A model generated the notes under the pieces. It was not told the origin of the DNA, ran no database searches, and saw only the letters and a list, made by a program, of their open reading frames with translations. From Rhizomicrobium electricum (GTDB lineage Bacteria > Pseudomonadota > Alphaproteobacteria > Micropepsales > Micropepsaceae): 64,000 nucleotides of DNA. The DNA is taken from contig NZ_JAASQS010000008.1 in the NCBI RefSeq assembly GCF_011762045.1, positions 62,001-126,000 of the forward strand, read 5' to 3'. A program made the translations under genes and the position numbers. Shown here in pieces: positions 44,520 to 55,209 of the stretch. The first letter of the stretch is position 1. Each line of letters starts with the position of its first letter.

Positions 44520-46183
44520 CCACCAACGCCCGCATCATTCGCGCGCCGCGCGGTTGCGAACGCACCTGCAAGACCTGGGAAGCCGAAGCGGCCTTGCGGA
44601 TGCTGATGAATAATCTCGATCCCGAAGTCGCCGAACGGCCGCAGGATTTGGTCGTCTATGGCGGCATCGGCCGCGCCGCGCGCTCCTGGCAAGCGTTCGA
44701 TTACATTGTCGAGACGCTGCGCGCGCTCGAGCCTGACGAGACGCTGCTGGTGCAATCGGGCAAGCCGGTTGGCGTGTTCCGCACGCATGCTCGCAGCCCC
44801 CGTGTCTTGATCGCCAATTCCAATCTGGTGCCGCATTGGGCGACTTGGGAGCATTTTCGTGAGCTCGATAAGAAAGGTCTGATGATGTACGGCCAGATGA
44901 CGGCCGGGTCGTGGATCTACATCGGCAGCCAGGGCATCGTGCAAGGCACTTACGAGACTTTTGCCGAAATGGGCCGGCGCCATTACGGCGGCGATCTTTC
45001 CGGCCGCTGGATTCTCACTGCCGGGCTTGGCGGCATGGGCGGCGCGCAGCCTTTGGCGGCGACGATGGCCGGGGCTTCGATGCTGGCGATCGAATGCCAG
45101 CGGAGCCGGATTGAGAAGCGTCTCGAAACCAAATATCTCGATGTCGCAACCGATAATCTCGATGAAGCGCTGCGGTTGATCGCCAAATCGGTGTGGGCCA
45201 AAGAGCCTTTGTCGGTCGGCCTTGTCGGCAACGCCGCTGAGGTGCTGCCGGAACTCGTCCGCCGCGGCATCAAGCCCGATGCGGTGACCGACCAGACCAG
45301 CGCGCATGATCCGGCCAACGGCTATCTGCCGGAAGGCTGGACGCTGGCCGAATGGGAAGACCGTCGCGCCAAGGAGCCGGAAGCCGTCGCTGCCGCGGCG
45401 CGCCAATCCATCGCCAAGCATGTCGAGGCGATGCTGGCGTTTGCCGCGCAAGGCATTCCGACGTTCGACTACGGCAATAACATCCGCCAAGTGGCGAAAG
45501 ACGAGGGCGTCGCCGACGCATTTGGCTTCCCCGGATTCGTGCCGGCTTATATCCGTCCCTTGTTCTGCCGCGGCATCGGTCCGTTCCGCTGGGCGGCGTT
45601 GTCGGGCGATCCGGAAGACATCTTCCGCACCGACGAAGCCGTGAAGCAACTGTTCCCCGACAATGCGCATCTGCATCGCTGGCTCGACATGGCCAAGACC
45701 AGGATCAGCTTCCAGGGTTTGCCGGCGCGCATCTGCTGGCTCGGATTGGGCGAACGTCATCGGGCGGGGCTCAAATTCAACGACATGGTAGCCAAGGGCG
45801 AACTCAAGGCGCCGATCGTGATCGGCCGCGATCATCTGGATTCGGGATCGGTGGCGAGCCCGAACCGGGAAACGGAAGCGATGCGCGACGGCTCCGACGC
45901 CGTATCCGACTGGCCGCTGCTCAATGCGCTTCTGAACACGGCCTCCGGCGCGAGCTGGGTCTCGATCCATCACGGCGGCGGGGTCGGCATGGGCTTTTCG
46001 CAACATGCCGGGGTTGTGATCGTCGCCGACGGCACGCCCGAAGCGGCCGAGAAACTCGCAACGGTGTTGTGGAACGATCCGGCGACCGGGGTGATGCGCC
46101 ATGCCGATGCCGGCTACGACACAGCAATCGATGCCGCGCATGCGGCCCATCTCAACCTCCCTTCCCTTGGAGAGAATTCATGA
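44516..46183 (+). CDS. hutU: Urocanate hydratase HutU
   Basis: The 555-residue NAD-dependent hydratase converts urocanate to imidazolonepropionate. Characteristic blocks are the start [58 protein letters not shown], the nucleotide-binding [13 protein letters not shown] and [19 protein letters not shown]. Length matches bacterial urocanases (550-560). It is coupled to both neighbours by ATGA overlaps at 44516 and 46180. Confidence 0.97.
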   Translation: MTTNARIIRAPRGCERTCKTWEAEAALRMLMNNLDPEVAERPQDLVVYGGIGRAARSWQAFDYIVETLRALEPDETLLVQSGKPVGVFRTHARSPRVLIANSNLVPHWATWEHFRELDKKGLMMYGQMTAGSWIYIGSQGIVQGTYETFAEMGRRHYGGDLSGRWILTAGLGGMGGAQPLAATMAGASMLAIECQRSRIEKRLETKYLDVATDNLDEALRLIAKSVWAKEPLSVGLVGNAAEVLPELVRRGIKPDAVTDQTSAHDPANGYLPEGWTLAEWEDRRAKEPEAVAAAARQSIAKHVEAMLAFAAQGIPTFDYGNNIRQVAKDEGVADAFGFPGFVPAYIRPLFCRGIGPFRWAALSGDPEDIFRTDEAVKQLFPDNAHLHRWLDMAKTRISFQGLPARICWLGLGERHRAGLKFNDMVAKGELKAPIVIGRDHLDSGSVASPNRETEAMRDGSDAVSDWPLLNALLNTASGASWVSIHHGGGVGMGFSQHAGVVIVADGTPEAAEKLATVLWNDPATGVMRHADAGYDTAIDAAHAAHLNLPSLGENS

Positions 46184-47691
46184 AAATCGGTGAACCGCTG
46201 GCGTTTGGCGATTTGCGCGACATCTATGAGTCACCTCCCAAGCTGGAGTTCACACTCGATGCGTTTGCGCGCATCGACCGCGGCGCCAAGGTCATTGCCG
46301 ACGTGATCCGGTCTGGCGCTACGGTCTATGGCGTCAACACCGGGTTCGGGCTTCTGGCCAACACCGAAATTGCCGACGACGATCTGGTCGCCTTGCAGCG
46401 CAATCTGGTGCTGTCGCACTCCTGCGGCGTCGGCCCGCTGCTTTCCGATGAGATCGTGCGGCTGATCCTCACCTTGAAAATCGCATCGCTGTCGCGCGGG
46501 GCCTCCGGTGTGCGGCGCGAGACCGTGGCGGCGCTGGCGCGTTTGGTCGAAGCAGAGGTCTATCCCTGCATCCCGTCCAAAGGCTCCGTCGGAGCATCGG
46601 GCGATCTGGCCCCATTGGCGCATATGTCCGGCGTTCTGCTCGGCATCGGCTCGGCCCGTGTCGGCGGCAAAGAGGTGTCGGCCGTCGAAGCGTTGGCCAA
46701 AGCGGGACTTCAACCGATCACGCTGGGGCCGAAGGAAGGTCTCGCACTTCTCAACGGTACCCAGGTTTCGACTGCCATTGCATTGGCCGGTCTGTTCGAG
46801 ACCGAGAAGGTTTTCACCGCGGCTATCGTCGCCGGGGCGATGTCGACCGACGCCTTCAAGGGTTCCGACACGCCGTTCGACGCCCGCATTCATGCCTTGC
46901 GCGGCCAGCCGGGGCAGATCGCGGTCGCGGCCATGCTGCGGGGCTTGATGCAAGGCTCGGAAATCCGCGATTCGCATCGCGCCCCCGGTGATGACGGCAA
47001 GGTGCAAGACCCGTACTCCTTCCGCTGTCAGCCGCAGGTGATGGGCGCCGTGCTCGACGTGCTGCGCGCCGCCGCGAAGACGCTGCAGATCGAAGCCTCG
47101 GGCGTTACCGACAATCCGCTGGTACTCGATGACGGCTCGGTGGTGTCGGGCGGCAATTTCCACGCCGAACCGGTGGCGCTCGCCGCCGACCAGATCGCGC
47201 TCGGCCTGTGCGAGATCGGCAATATCTCGGAGCGGCGCACGGCCATTCTGGTCGATCCCAAGATGAGCGGACTGCCAGCGTTTCTGGTCAAAGAGTCCGG
47301 CCTCAATTCCGGCTTCATGATCGCCCAGGTGACGGCGGCCGCGCTGGTGGCGGAAAATCGCATGCATTCCCATCCGGCATCGGTCGACACGGTGCCCACC
47401 AGCGCCAATCAGGAAGACCATGTTTCGATGGCAACGCACGGCGCGCGCCGTCTGCTCGATATGGCGGAGAACGCGGCGTCGGTGGTGGCGATCGAACTTC
47501 TCGCCGCCTGCCAGGGCCTCGACTTCCGCCGGCCGCTGCGCAGCTCCTCCAAACTCGAACGGGCGGCGCAGGAAATCCGCGCCCTGGTGCGGCCCTACGA
47601 ACGCGACCGTTATTTCGCGCCCGATATCGAAGCCATCACCCGGCACGTCCAATCGGGCGCGTTCCGGGCGCTGGCGGGAGAGATATTCTAG
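46180..47691 (+). CDS. hutH: Histidine ammonia-lyase HutH
   Basis: The 503-residue lyase deaminates histidine to urocanate, the first step of the pathway. The MIO prosthetic group forms from A139-S140-G141 in [15 protein letters not shown]. Further conserved blocks are [47 protein letters not shown] and [14 protein letters not shown]. Gene order hutI-hutU-hutH with a divergent ureohydrolase makes a complete histidine-to-glutamate route. No hutC regulator or histidine permease is present nearby. The 3' end overlaps the convergent receptor gene by 4 bp. Confidence 0.97.
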   Translation: MKIGEPLAFGDLRDIYESPPKLEFTLDAFARIDRGAKVIADVIRSGATVYGVNTGFGLLANTEIADDDLVALQRNLVLSHSCGVGPLLSDEIVRLILTLKIASLSRGASGVRRETVAALARLVEAEVYPCIPSKGSVGASGDLAPLAHMSGVLLGIGSARVGGKEVSAVEALAKAGLQPITLGPKEGLALLNGTQVSTAIALAGLFETEKVFTAAIVAGAMSTDAFKGSDTPFDARIHALRGQPGQIAVAAMLRGLMQGSEIRDSHRAPGDDGKVQDPYSFRCQPQVMGAVLDVLRAAAKTLQIEASGVTDNPLVLDDGSVVSGGNFHAEPVALAADQIALGLCEIGNISERRTAILVDPKMSGLPAFLVKESGLNSGFMIAQVTAAALVAENRMHSHPASVDTVPTSANQEDHVSMATHGARRLLDMAENAASVVAIELLAACQGLDFRRPLRSSSKLERAAQEIRALVRPYERDRYFAPDIEAITRHVQSGAFRALAGEIF

Positions 47692-50087
47692 AACTTCTGA
47701 CTAACGGTGACGGAGAAGAATCGCGGCTTGGTCGGCAGGATGTAGGGCTCGAAGCCGCAAACCTGCGTCGTACAATAGGCGTAGCGATAGATCTGGCCGC
47801 GCTCGTCGAACAGGTTCTGCGCGCCCACTTCGATCGACCAGTTGTCCTTTTCGATGCCGGTGGTGAGATCGAAGGTGGCAAACGCCGGCATGAGTCCGAG
47901 CATCTGGCGGATCGGTTTGAGAGAGCCGTCCCACGGGCTCGGCGCCTGGACGCGAAGATCGGGATAGGCCTTGGTCTGATAGACCAGCGAACCCTGCAGA
48001 TGCGCCTTGACGTCGTAGACGGCAAATTCGTAACGGCCGGTGAGATTGCCCTTGAAGCGCGGGGTAGACGGCAGCAATGAGCCTTTCGGCGCCGCCGGCG
48101 GGTAAGGGTAGGTCGCATTCGGGCACGTTGTGTCGAGCGCGCCGGTGACCGGATCGAGGTCGCCGCAATAAACCTTGGTCAGCCGCGCGTAATTGTAGGC
48201 TCCCGAGCCGGTCAATGTGAGCCCGTCGAGCGGCTGCCATGTCACGTCGGACTCGACGCCCTGGATGCGCGCCGCGCCGGCGTTGGCAATCTGGGTCAGC
48301 GAGTTCAGCCCCAAAAAAGCGAACTGGAACTTGTTCCAGTTTTCCCAATAGGCGGCGCCGTTCCAGCGCAGGCTGTTGTTGAACCAGCTCGTCTTCCAGC
48401 CGATCTCGAAATTGTCGAGACTGTCGGAGTTGTAGTTCGGCAGCTGAGCGACGCGATTGATGCCGCCGGGGCGGAAGCCGGTCGAGTACGTGGCGTAGAC
48501 CATGTCGGCATCGTCGATCTGCCATTGCAGATTGAACTTGTGTGTTTCGCCCCATTCGTAGACGTGCTTGTTCACATTGGTGCAGGGGCCGCCGAAACGT
48601 GAGGGCTTCGACATGTCTTGGCAGAGAATTGGATTATAGTAGGACTGCAGGCCGAAAAAGCCTTCCAGCTTGTTGGTGGCGTCGAATACGCGAACGCCCG
48701 CTGTGAGCGTCAAGTCCGGCAGGATGTCGTAGGAAACCTGGGTGAACGCGGCGAGATCGCGGTCTTTGCGTTGCTGCTCCGTCAGCCAGATCGTGTGCGG
48801 CCATCCGGGAACGGAAAAGTCGGTGCCGAGCGCGTCGATGACGTAGTTCTGCAGGATGTTGTGGGTCTGGGATTCGTGGAACAGCCCGACCACGAACCGC
48901 AAACGATCCGTCGACGGCGAGGCCAAACGCAGTTCGTTCGACCATTTGGTGAACTGGTCCTTGAACAGAATTCGCTGCGACGGGTCGACGAGATTGCCGT
49001 CGTTGTCGGTGAAGGTCAGCCCGAGCTGGTCGTACCAGAAGGCATAGTCGGTGTAGTCGGACGCGCCGCCACCGCGGCGGTCCATATACCCCGTGGCGTA
49101 GGTGAGGTCGAGATTGCCGATCTTACCGGTGACGGTGAGCGCCGCCTGATACCAATGATCCTTGGCGAATTCGGGATAGAAGTGGTGAACTTTGAGATCG
49201 CCGACCGCGGGATCGAAACCGCCGATGCCGTTCGATTTTTCGAGTTGGCCGATAACGCTCGCGGTCACGGTCCAGTTTTCGTCGAGGTCGATGCCGAGCG
49301 CGGCGCGCGCGCCGAGTTTGCTGGTGTCGTTGTAGTCCTTCTTGGCCAAGGCCGCGTTGTCGATCGTAACGCCGGCGGAGGCATAGGTGCGAGTGGCGCG
49401 CACATTGTCGATATAGCCGGCGTCGCGTTCGTCCCAGGCCACGATGCGGATCGCCATGTGTTCGTCGATGGGAATATTGACGAAGCCGCGCAAGCCGTAA
49501 CCGAAGCCGCCGGCATCGACCTTATTGCCTTCGATCTCGTAACCGGCGGCGAACTTGGCCGGATCGGGCTGGTTGGTGAGGAGGCGGATGGTGCCGGCCT
49601 CCGACGAAGCGCCGAACAGCGTGCCTTGCGGCCCGGCGAGTGCTTCGACGCGGGCGAGATCGTAGGTCGGCACATCGAGATTGCCGCCGATCGTGGTGAT
49701 CGGAATTTCATCGAGATACATACCGACAGTCGGCAGCGGGCCGGAGTGGTTGCCGTCGGCACCGTTGGTGACGCCGCGCATCGAAATGTTGCCCTGGCCC
49801 GGACCGCCGCTCGAACCCTGGCCGCCCGCGGTGAACGACACCGACGGCAGGAAGCGGACGAAATCGCGGAAATCGCTGACATGAAGGTCTTCGAGTCTCT
49901 GATTGTCGAGCACCGCGATGGAGACCGGCACTTTCTGCAAATCCTGCTCGCCCAATTTCTGGGCGCTAACCGTCACCGTCTCGAGGCCGGCTTGCGCGAC
50001 CTCTTGGGCGATGGCCGGCATTCCGGCGAGCATTGTCGTCGCCAGCAAGGCTGAAGCCAAATTGTGCGGCTTACGGATGAAATGCAT
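47688..50087 (-). CDS. TonB-dependent receptor
   Basis: The 799-residue outer-membrane protein has a signal peptide ending near AIAQ, TonB-box-like ETVTVSAQ, a plug domain ([58 protein letters not shown]) and a barrel ending ITVSQKF-like with terminal Phe ([10 protein letters not shown]). It is the common OMR family of sphingomonad/caulobacter type whose ligands are often unknown. ATG 50087 with AAGGGGG eight bases upstream is chosen over 50168. It follows a TPR-sulfotransferase gene and faces hutH; a link to histidine uptake is only positional. Confidence 0.9.
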   Translation of the reverse strand: MHFIRKPHNLASALLATTMLAGMPAIAQEVAQAGLETVTVSAQKLGEQDLQKVPVSIAVLDNQRLEDLHVSDFRDFVRFLPSVSFTAGGQGSSGGPGQGNISMRGVTNGADGNHSGPLPTVGMYLDEIPITTIGGNLDVPTYDLARVEALAGPQGTLFGASSEAGTIRLLTNQPDPAKFAAGYEIEGNKVDAGGFGYGLRGFVNIPIDEHMAIRIVAWDERDAGYIDNVRATRTYASAGVTIDNAALAKKDYNDTSKLGARAALGIDLDENWTVTASVIGQLEKSNGIGGFDPAVGDLKVHHFYPEFAKDHWYQAALTVTGKIGNLDLTYATGYMDRRGGGASDYTDYAFWYDQLGLTFTDNDGNLVDPSQRILFKDQFTKWSNELRLASPSTDRLRFVVGLFHESQTHNILQNYVIDALGTDFSVPGWPHTIWLTEQQRKDRDLAAFTQVSYDILPDLTLTAGVRVFDATNKLEGFFGLQSYYNPILCQDMSKPSRFGGPCTNVNKHVYEWGETHKFNLQWQIDDADMVYATYSTGFRPGGINRVAQLPNYNSDSLDNFEIGWKTSWFNNSLRWNGAAYWENWNKFQFAFLGLNSLTQIANAGAARIQGVESDVTWQPLDGLTLTGSGAYNYARLTKVYCGDLDPVTGALDTTCPNATYPYPPAAPKGSLLPSTPRFKGNLTGRYEFAVYDVKAHLQGSLVYQTKAYPDLRVQAPSPWDGSLKPIRQMLGLMPAFATFDLTTGIEKDNWSIEVGAQNLFDERGQIYRYAYCTTQVCGFEPYILPTKPRFFSVTVSQKF

Positions 50088-50207
50088 GAACCAGGCCCCC
50101 TTGGTTGTGGCGCGCCGGGGTAGACGAATCCCGCGTCTCTGCGGCCGGCCGTTGGTACGCCTTTGCAAACTCGGGGCCGAAGTTGCCAGACGGGACGCCA
50201 GGGAAGT

Positions 50208-52082
50208 CTAGAGGGAGGACGGCAGCGCGTTTTTCAGCGGCTGGAGCCACTTTTCGTACGCGCGCCAATGTTCGACGGCGTCCGAGAAGATCGGCATGCG
50301 GACCTGTTCGGAGCTGGCCGTGCGCACAATACGGTCATTCTGATAATAGCGCAGGCAGTCTTCCTCAAACGGTAGGCCGCAGGCGGCGAGGAGGTTTCTT
50401 ACGTTCGTTTCGAAATCGCCGACCAGTTCTTCGTACTGCATACGGACGATTCGCCCCGCCAGCACGGAGTCGAAATGTGCCATCAGGTCAACATAGTCGA
50501 CGTAATAGCGGCCGATGTCGGTGAGACTGTAGGAGAAAGCCTGGCCGCGGGCGAAGTGCTGCTTGAAGCAGGAGAAGCCGCACGCCATCGGATGACGCCG
50601 CGCGTCGATGATCTTCGCCTTGGGCAGGATCAACGCGATGAAGCCGATATGGAGGAAGTTGTTCGGCATTTTGTCGATGAACAGCGGTCGGCCGAGCTTA
50701 CGGTGAACGCGGGTGCGTTCGAGATACTCCTCGCCGAGCGCTTTCAACTCGGCCGGGGTCAGGCCGGCGAGCACATCGGGATAGAAGGCGGCGTGCCGCT
50801 CGTCGCGCAGACGCCCCACCAACCCAGCGATGTCCGGCAGTTCCATGGTGCCTTCGACCTGGGAGTGACTGGCGAGAATCTGCTCGATCAAGGTCGAGCC
50901 GGACCGCGGCAGGCCGACGATGAAGATCGGGTCGGGGGCATCGGAGCCCTGACCGGCGCGCGATGCGAAGAACTCCGCCGTCAAGGTCGACTTCAACAGC
51001 TCCTTGTGCGCGTGGGTCTTGTCCGGATCGTAATCCAGCATTTTGCGGCGGCGGGCGTTGGCCGCATCGTAGTGGGCGAATGACGTTTCGTACTCTTTGC
51101 GGTCCTCGAACGCCTTGCCGAGCGCGAAGTCGAGATGCAGGCGGTCCTCGTCCGACAAGCCATCGCGAGTCAGTGCACGCTGCATCGCCGCGATGTCGTC
51201 ATCGCCGAACCGGAAGGTCTTGAGGTTTGCCAGACTCCACCATGTTTCCCCGAGAGTCGGCTGCAAACGAAGGCTGCGGCGGTAGGCGTCTTCGGCTTCG
51301 GCGCGGCGGCCGGCCGTTTTCAGGGTGTGGCCGTAGCTCATCCAGATCTTGGGCTGGTCGGCGACCACCTCGAGCAGTTCGCGATAGACGTCGATCGCCT
51401 TGCCGGTTTCGCCGAGCCGCGCCAGCACCGCCGCGTATTGATTGCGGTGCGACGGGTTTTCCGGATCGCGCGCCAACAGGGTTTCGAGTTCGGCCAGCGC
51501 CTCCACCGACCGGTTCTGGCGATGAAGCACGATCGCCAGATTGGCACGCGCGGCATCGAAACTCGGCGCCAGTTCGAGCGCCCGCCTAAGCAGCTTCTCC
51601 GCCTGTTCGTAGCGTTCGAGCCTTGCCGCGATTTCCGCCAGCATGCGGACGGCGCCGATGTCGGTCGGGTGATCCTTGAGCACCGCGCGCAGAATCCGTT
51701 CGGCGTCGGCGAGACGGTTTTCGAACAGCGCCGCGCCGGCTTCGATCAAGGCGCGGTCACTCACCGATGCTCCGACATGATGCATGTAGGCATCGTCGGC
51801 GGCGGCGTGGTCACCCAGCGCGGTATAAAGATCGCCGAGATCGCGCCAAGCGGCCGGATGCTTCGGTTCGTCGGCGACCAGCCGCTTAAGGGGCTCGAGC
51901 GCGTCCGCGAGCTTGCTTTGGGCGGCGAGGGCGGCGGCATAGAGCAGAAGCGTGTCGGGCTGGCCGGGAACGACCTTGAGGATTTCGCGCGCCTGGGTTT
52001 CCGCCATGGCCGGATCGACCGCGAGTAGCCGCATCAGATTGGTCAGCGCCGCCGACAGGCTGCCGCGCATGTGATCGCTCAT
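50208..52082 (-). CDS. TPR-repeat sulfotransferase family protein
   Basis: The 624-residue protein joins an N-terminal half of about eight tetratricopeptide repeats (for example HPAAWRDLGDLYTALGDHAAADDAY) to a C-terminal sulfotransferase domain. PIFIVGLPRSGSTLIEQ near residues 383-400 is the 5'-phosphosulfate-binding loop for PAPS, and RRHPMACGFSCFKQHF resembles the 3'-phosphate site. No signal peptide is seen. Such proteins often lie beside TonB-dependent receptor genes in alphaproteobacteria; their acceptor is unknown. The gene is 120 bp upstream of the receptor on the same strand and 76 bp after a TonB homologue. Confidence 0.88.
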   Translation of the reverse strand: MSDHMRGSLSAALTNLMRLLAVDPAMAETQAREILKVVPGQPDTLLLYAAALAAQSKLADALEPLKRLVADEPKHPAAWRDLGDLYTALGDHAAADDAYMHHVGASVSDRALIEAGAALFENRLADAERILRAVLKDHPTDIGAVRMLAEIAARLERYEQAEKLLRRALELAPSFDAARANLAIVLHRQNRSVEALAELETLLARDPENPSHRNQYAAVLARLGETGKAIDVYRELLEVVADQPKIWMSYGHTLKTAGRRAEAEDAYRRSLRLQPTLGETWWSLANLKTFRFGDDDIAAMQRALTRDGLSDEDRLHLDFALGKAFEDRKEYETSFAHYDAANARRRKMLDYDPDKTHAHKELLKSTLTAEFFASRAGQGSDAPDPIFIVGLPRSGSTLIEQILASHSQVEGTMELPDIAGLVGRLRDERHAAFYPDVLAGLTPAELKALGEEYLERTRVHRKLGRPLFIDKMPNNFLHIGFIALILPKAKIIDARRHPMACGFSCFKQHFARGQAFSYSLTDIGRYYVDYVDLMAHFDSVLAGRIVRMQYEELVGDFETNVRNLLAACGLPFEEDCLRYYQNDRIVRTASSEQVRMPIFSDAVEHWRAYEKWLQPLKNALPSSL

Positions 52083-52158
52083 GGAGACACCTCGAACCCG
52101 CCGCCGTTATGGCACGGGCTGGGAATGTGCAAAACCAGGAATAGGCGGAATGCGCGCG

Positions 52159-52884
52159 TCAGGGCTGCGGGGCTTGGGTCTGCAGCTTCTTATCCGCTTC
52201 GGCGTGTTGCTTTTTCTCCGCTTCGGCAGACGACGAGAACCAGCCGCGCGGATCGTACCAGGCGTGGGATTTCTGGCCTTCGTTCGGGGCCTCCGCGGCA
52301 GGGGCCAGGTCTTCGGGCTTCTTGTCGTCCTTCTTTTCCTCGGCCTTGGCGGCGGCTTCCATTTTGACCTCGGCCGGCGTGGGGAGAATCCATTTCACCA
52401 CGGCGCCCGAATTGACCTCGGCGAGTTTGCCGTCCTTGATCGCCGGACGGTAATGCCAGGTTTTCACGCAAGCGACCGCCGCATCGTCGAGCCGCTGCGA
52501 ACCGCTGGTATCGGCCACCGACACCCCCTCGACGGTCCCGTCGGTGAGAATCTTGAAGCTGACCTTGGTGTTGCCTTCTTCGCCCTTGGCGAGGGATTCG
52601 GACGGATAAAACTCGACGCCGCAGGTGTGCGGCTTGTCCTTGGGCGCCGAGGCTGATTGCGAGGGCAGCACCGTTTTCACCACCGGCACTTTGACGATCC
52701 TGGTGATGACGGCGGGCGTGGGCTCCTTGCCCATCATCTTGGCGCCCATGTGGTAGAAGAACAGCAGCGACGATCCGGTAGCGATCGCCCCCGCAACGAG
52801 CACCGCCCAGAAATGGTTGCGGAATCGCTCACTGCAGAACAGCCCTGACGACACCACGAAAATGATGAACTCGATGATGATCAT
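52159..52884 (-). CDS. TonB-family protein with internal TonB domain and charged C-terminal tail
   Basis: The 241-residue protein has one or two N-terminal hydrophobic segments (IIIEFIIFVVSSGLF and FWAVLVAGAIATGSSLLFFY), a short linker, and a TonB C-terminal-type domain at about 85-165 (EGNTKVSFKILTDGTVEGV, SGSQRLDDAAVACVKTWHYRPA). Unlike ordinary TonB, about 75 more residues follow, rich in Lys, Glu and Ala (AAAKAEEKKDDKKPED, AEAEKKQHAEADKK), probably a coiled or disordered tail. Two cysteines flank the domain. It is likely cotranscribed with the sulfotransferase and receptor genes. Confidence 0.8.
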   Translation of the reverse strand: MIIIEFIIFVVSSGLFCSERFRNHFWAVLVAGAIATGSSLLFFYHMGAKMMGKEPTPAVITRIVKVPVVKTVLPSQSASAPKDKPHTCGVEFYPSESLAKGEEGNTKVSFKILTDGTVEGVSVADTSGSQRLDDAAVACVKTWHYRPAIKDGKLAEVNSGAVVKWILPTPAEVKMEAAAKAEEKKDDKKPEDLAPAAEAPNEGQKSHAWYDPRGWFSSSAEAEKKQHAEADKKLQTQAPQP

Positions 52885-53041
52885 GCCCTGAACCCTAGGT
52901 TCCCAACCCTAGCCTGCCTTCAGCCCCTGCGACAGCCGCGCATATTGCCTCCCCTGATCGTGAACGCCGCGAATACCCGCACCGCTTGCGCCGCTAAAGC
53001 CGGCCTTTATCCTGGCCGGGTCCGGGTCAAAGAGGGTTCCC

Positions 53042-53983
53042 ATGTTCGCCGTACTTCGCCGCGCCGTCATCCCAGTGTTAATGGCCGCCGTGTTCGTGGC
53101 TGCCGCCCCGCCGCCGGTCAAGACGCAGAGCCCCGGATTCTACCGCCTGGCGGTCGGCAGCTTCGAAGTAACCGCCCTCTATGACGGAAATTTGCGCATC
53201 GGACCCCAGATTCTGCATGGGCTCGACCCCAGCGCCCTGCAGGGCCTTTTGGCGGGTGAATTCGCCGACACCAACGAGAAAGGTGTCCTGACCGCGATCA
53301 ACGCCTACCTGGTCAACACCGGTGCCCACCTGATTCTGGTCGATGCCGGGCTCGGAACCTGCGGCGGGCCGGCGACCGGCCACCTGATCGACAACCTGAA
53401 AGCCGCCGGTTACCGGCCGGAGGATGTGGACGCCGTCCTGATCACCCATATGCATGGCGACCATGTCTGCGGTCTCAGCAAAGCGGGCGCGCGGCTGTTC
53501 CCGAACGCCACCGTTTACGCCGCCGACGCCGACCTCGCCTATTGGCTGACCACCCAGCCCAACGACCCCGCCGCGGAGTGGAAAAAGGGCGTGCAGCAGA
53601 TGGTGCAGCCCTATAAGGCCGCCGGCGTGCTGAAGGGCTTCAAGCCCGGCACCGTCCTGTTCCCCGGTGTCACGGCGGTGGACACCAAGGGTCATACGCC
53701 GGGCCACGTCTCTTATCTGTTCCAGTCGTCCGGCCAGAGCTTCCTGGCGCTCGGCGACATCGTGCACGTGCATGCGGTGCAGTTCTCCCATCCCGAGGTC
53801 ACGATCGATTACGATACCGATCAGGCGGCGGCCCGCGCGGCGCGGCTCGCACTGTTCGACCGCCTCGCCAAAGAGAAGTTGAGTTTCGGCGGAGCGCATC
53901 TGCCGTTCCCCGGCATCGGCCATCTGCGCAAGGACGCGAGCGGAACCGCCTACGTGCCGGCGGAGTACGCGCCGCTGCCTTAA
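53042..53983 (+). CDS. Secreted metallo-beta-lactamase-fold hydrolase
   Basis: The 313-residue protein has an N-terminal signal (RRAVIPVLMAAVFVAAAPP) and the MBL fold. Metal ligands are in THMHGDHVCGL: H136, H138, D140 and H141, with later GHTPGHVSY and ALGDIVH motifs providing H and D ligands. This subgroup (MBL-fold proteins with VGSFEVTALYDG starts) includes lactonases that inactivate acyl-homoserine lactones, but the substrate is unproven. It stands alone between a divergent TonB-type gene and the GT4 operon. Confidence 0.9.
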   Translation: MFAVLRRAVIPVLMAAVFVAAAPPPVKTQSPGFYRLAVGSFEVTALYDGNLRIGPQILHGLDPSALQGLLAGEFADTNEKGVLTAINAYLVNTGAHLILVDAGLGTCGGPATGHLIDNLKAAGYRPEDVDAVLITHMHGDHVCGLSKAGARLFPNATVYAADADLAYWLTTQPNDPAAEWKKGVQQMVQPYKAAGVLKGFKPGTVLFPGVTAVDTKGHTPGHVSYLFQSSGQSFLALGDIVHVHAVQFSHPEVTIDYDTDQAAARAARLALFDRLAKEKLSFGGAHLPFPGIGHLRKDASGTAYVPAEYAPLP

Positions 53984-54072
53984 AGAATTGTCGCGCTTTC
54001 AAACGGAAAACCGGATACCGCCGAATACGCTGGCGCTATCGGCTCCTGAAAGCGCTCTAAACCGGGAACAAA

Positions 54073-54112
54073 CCCTGCTGCCTGACGTTGAGACAAGCGT
54101 CCAGCAGCAGGG
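54073..54112 (+). promoter_or_regulatory. Leader hairpin masking the ribosome binding site of the GT4 gene
   Basis: CCCTGCTGC (54073-54081) pairs with GCAGCAGGG (54104-54112), a perfect 9-bp stem, with an inner 4-bp stem GACG/CGTC. The 3' arm contains the AGGG Shine-Dalgarno, five bases before ATG 54118. Translation may need the helix to open. Confidence 0.6.
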
Positions 54113-54117
54113 ATATC

Positions 54118-55206
54118 ATGGCTATCCGTCCTCTCAAGCCTTTGCGCATCGGCATGGTTGCTCCGTTGTGCGAGGCCACACCGCCGCGATTGTACGGCGG
54201 CACCGAGCGGGTGGTGGCCAATCTGACCGATGCGCTGGTCGGGCTCGGCCATCAGGTGACGTTGTACGCGTCGGGCGATTCGATCACCAATGCGAAACTG
54301 GTGGCGTGCCGCCCGCAGGCGGTAAGGCTCGATCCGGCGTCGCTGAAATCCGACTGCGCCGCCCATCTGGCGATGCTCGCCGACGTCAAACGCGAAGCGC
54401 ATAAATTCGACGTGCTGCATTTCCATGTCGATCTTCTGCATCTGCCGTTCTTCACCGACATCGCCGACCGCACGCTGACGACGCTGCACGGGCGCCTCGA
54501 CATGAAGGACCTGGCGGAGGTCTACAGCCGTTTCAGCGAATATCCGCTGGTTTCCATTTCCGACAATCAGCGCGTTGCCATGCCGGATGCCAACTGGATG
54601 GCGACGGTGCATCACGGACTGCCGCCGCATGTCTACACGTTCAGCGGTCATCCCAACGGCGGCTATCTCGCCTTCCTCGGACGCATCTCGCCGGAAAAGC
54701 GGCCGGACCGCGCCATTACGCTCGCCAAGGCGACCGGCATTCCGCTCAAGATCGCGGCCAAGGTCGACAATGCCGACATGGCCTATTTCCATGCCGAAAT
54801 CGAGCCGCTGCTGGATCACCCGCTGATCGAGTTCATCGGCGAGATCAACGACGCGCAGAAGGTCGACTTCCTCGGCGGGGCGCTGGCGCTGCTGTTCCCG
54901 ATCGACTGGCCGGAGCCGTTCGGTCTCGTGATGATCGAAGCGATGGCCTGCGGCACGCCGGTGATCGCCTGGAATTGCGGCTCGGTGCCCGAGATCGTCA
55001 CCGACGGCGTATCGGGGCGCATCGTCTCCTCCATGGACGAAGCGATCGTGGCGATCAAATCGCTGCATTGGCTCGACCGCCGCCGGGTGCGGGCCGAATT
55101 CGAACAGCGCTTCACCTCGCTGGTGATGGCGCGCAACTACCAGCGGCTTTACTACCTCGTATCGGGCGGGCAGGTGCGCAACGAAGGCCTGGAAAACGTG
55201 GGCTAG
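54118..55206 (+). CDS. GT4-family glycosyltransferase paired with a glucosidase
   Basis: The 362-residue GT-B enzyme shows LRIGMVAPLCEATPPRLYGGTERVV at its start, LAFLGRISPEKRPDRAITLAK, LFPIDWPEPFGLVMIEAMACGTPVI with the E-x7-E motif, and SVPEIVTDGVSG. It is followed 3 bp later by an amylo-alpha-1,6-glucosidase-like gene, a frequent alphaproteobacterial pair. It may act on a short glucan or on trehalose-like compounds, but no substrate is shown. ATG 54118 is set by AGGG in the leader hairpin; ATG 54088 lacks a site. Confidence 0.9.
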   Translation: MAIRPLKPLRIGMVAPLCEATPPRLYGGTERVVANLTDALVGLGHQVTLYASGDSITNAKLVACRPQAVRLDPASLKSDCAAHLAMLADVKREAHKFDVLHFHVDLLHLPFFTDIADRTLTTLHGRLDMKDLAEVYSRFSEYPLVSISDNQRVAMPDANWMATVHHGLPPHVYTFSGHPNGGYLAFLGRISPEKRPDRAITLAKATGIPLKIAAKVDNADMAYFHAEIEPLLDHPLIEFIGEINDAQKVDFLGGALALLFPIDWPEPFGLVMIEAMACGTPVIAWNCGSVPEIVTDGVSGRIVSSMDEAIVAIKSLHWLDRRRVRAEFEQRFTSLVMARNYQRLYYLVSGGQVRNEGLENVG

Positions 55207-55209
55207 GCC

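Noticed and set aside
44171..46150. Minus-strand open frame of 659 codons opposite hutI/hutU
   Set aside because: Antisense to strongly conserved urocanase; no motif of its own.
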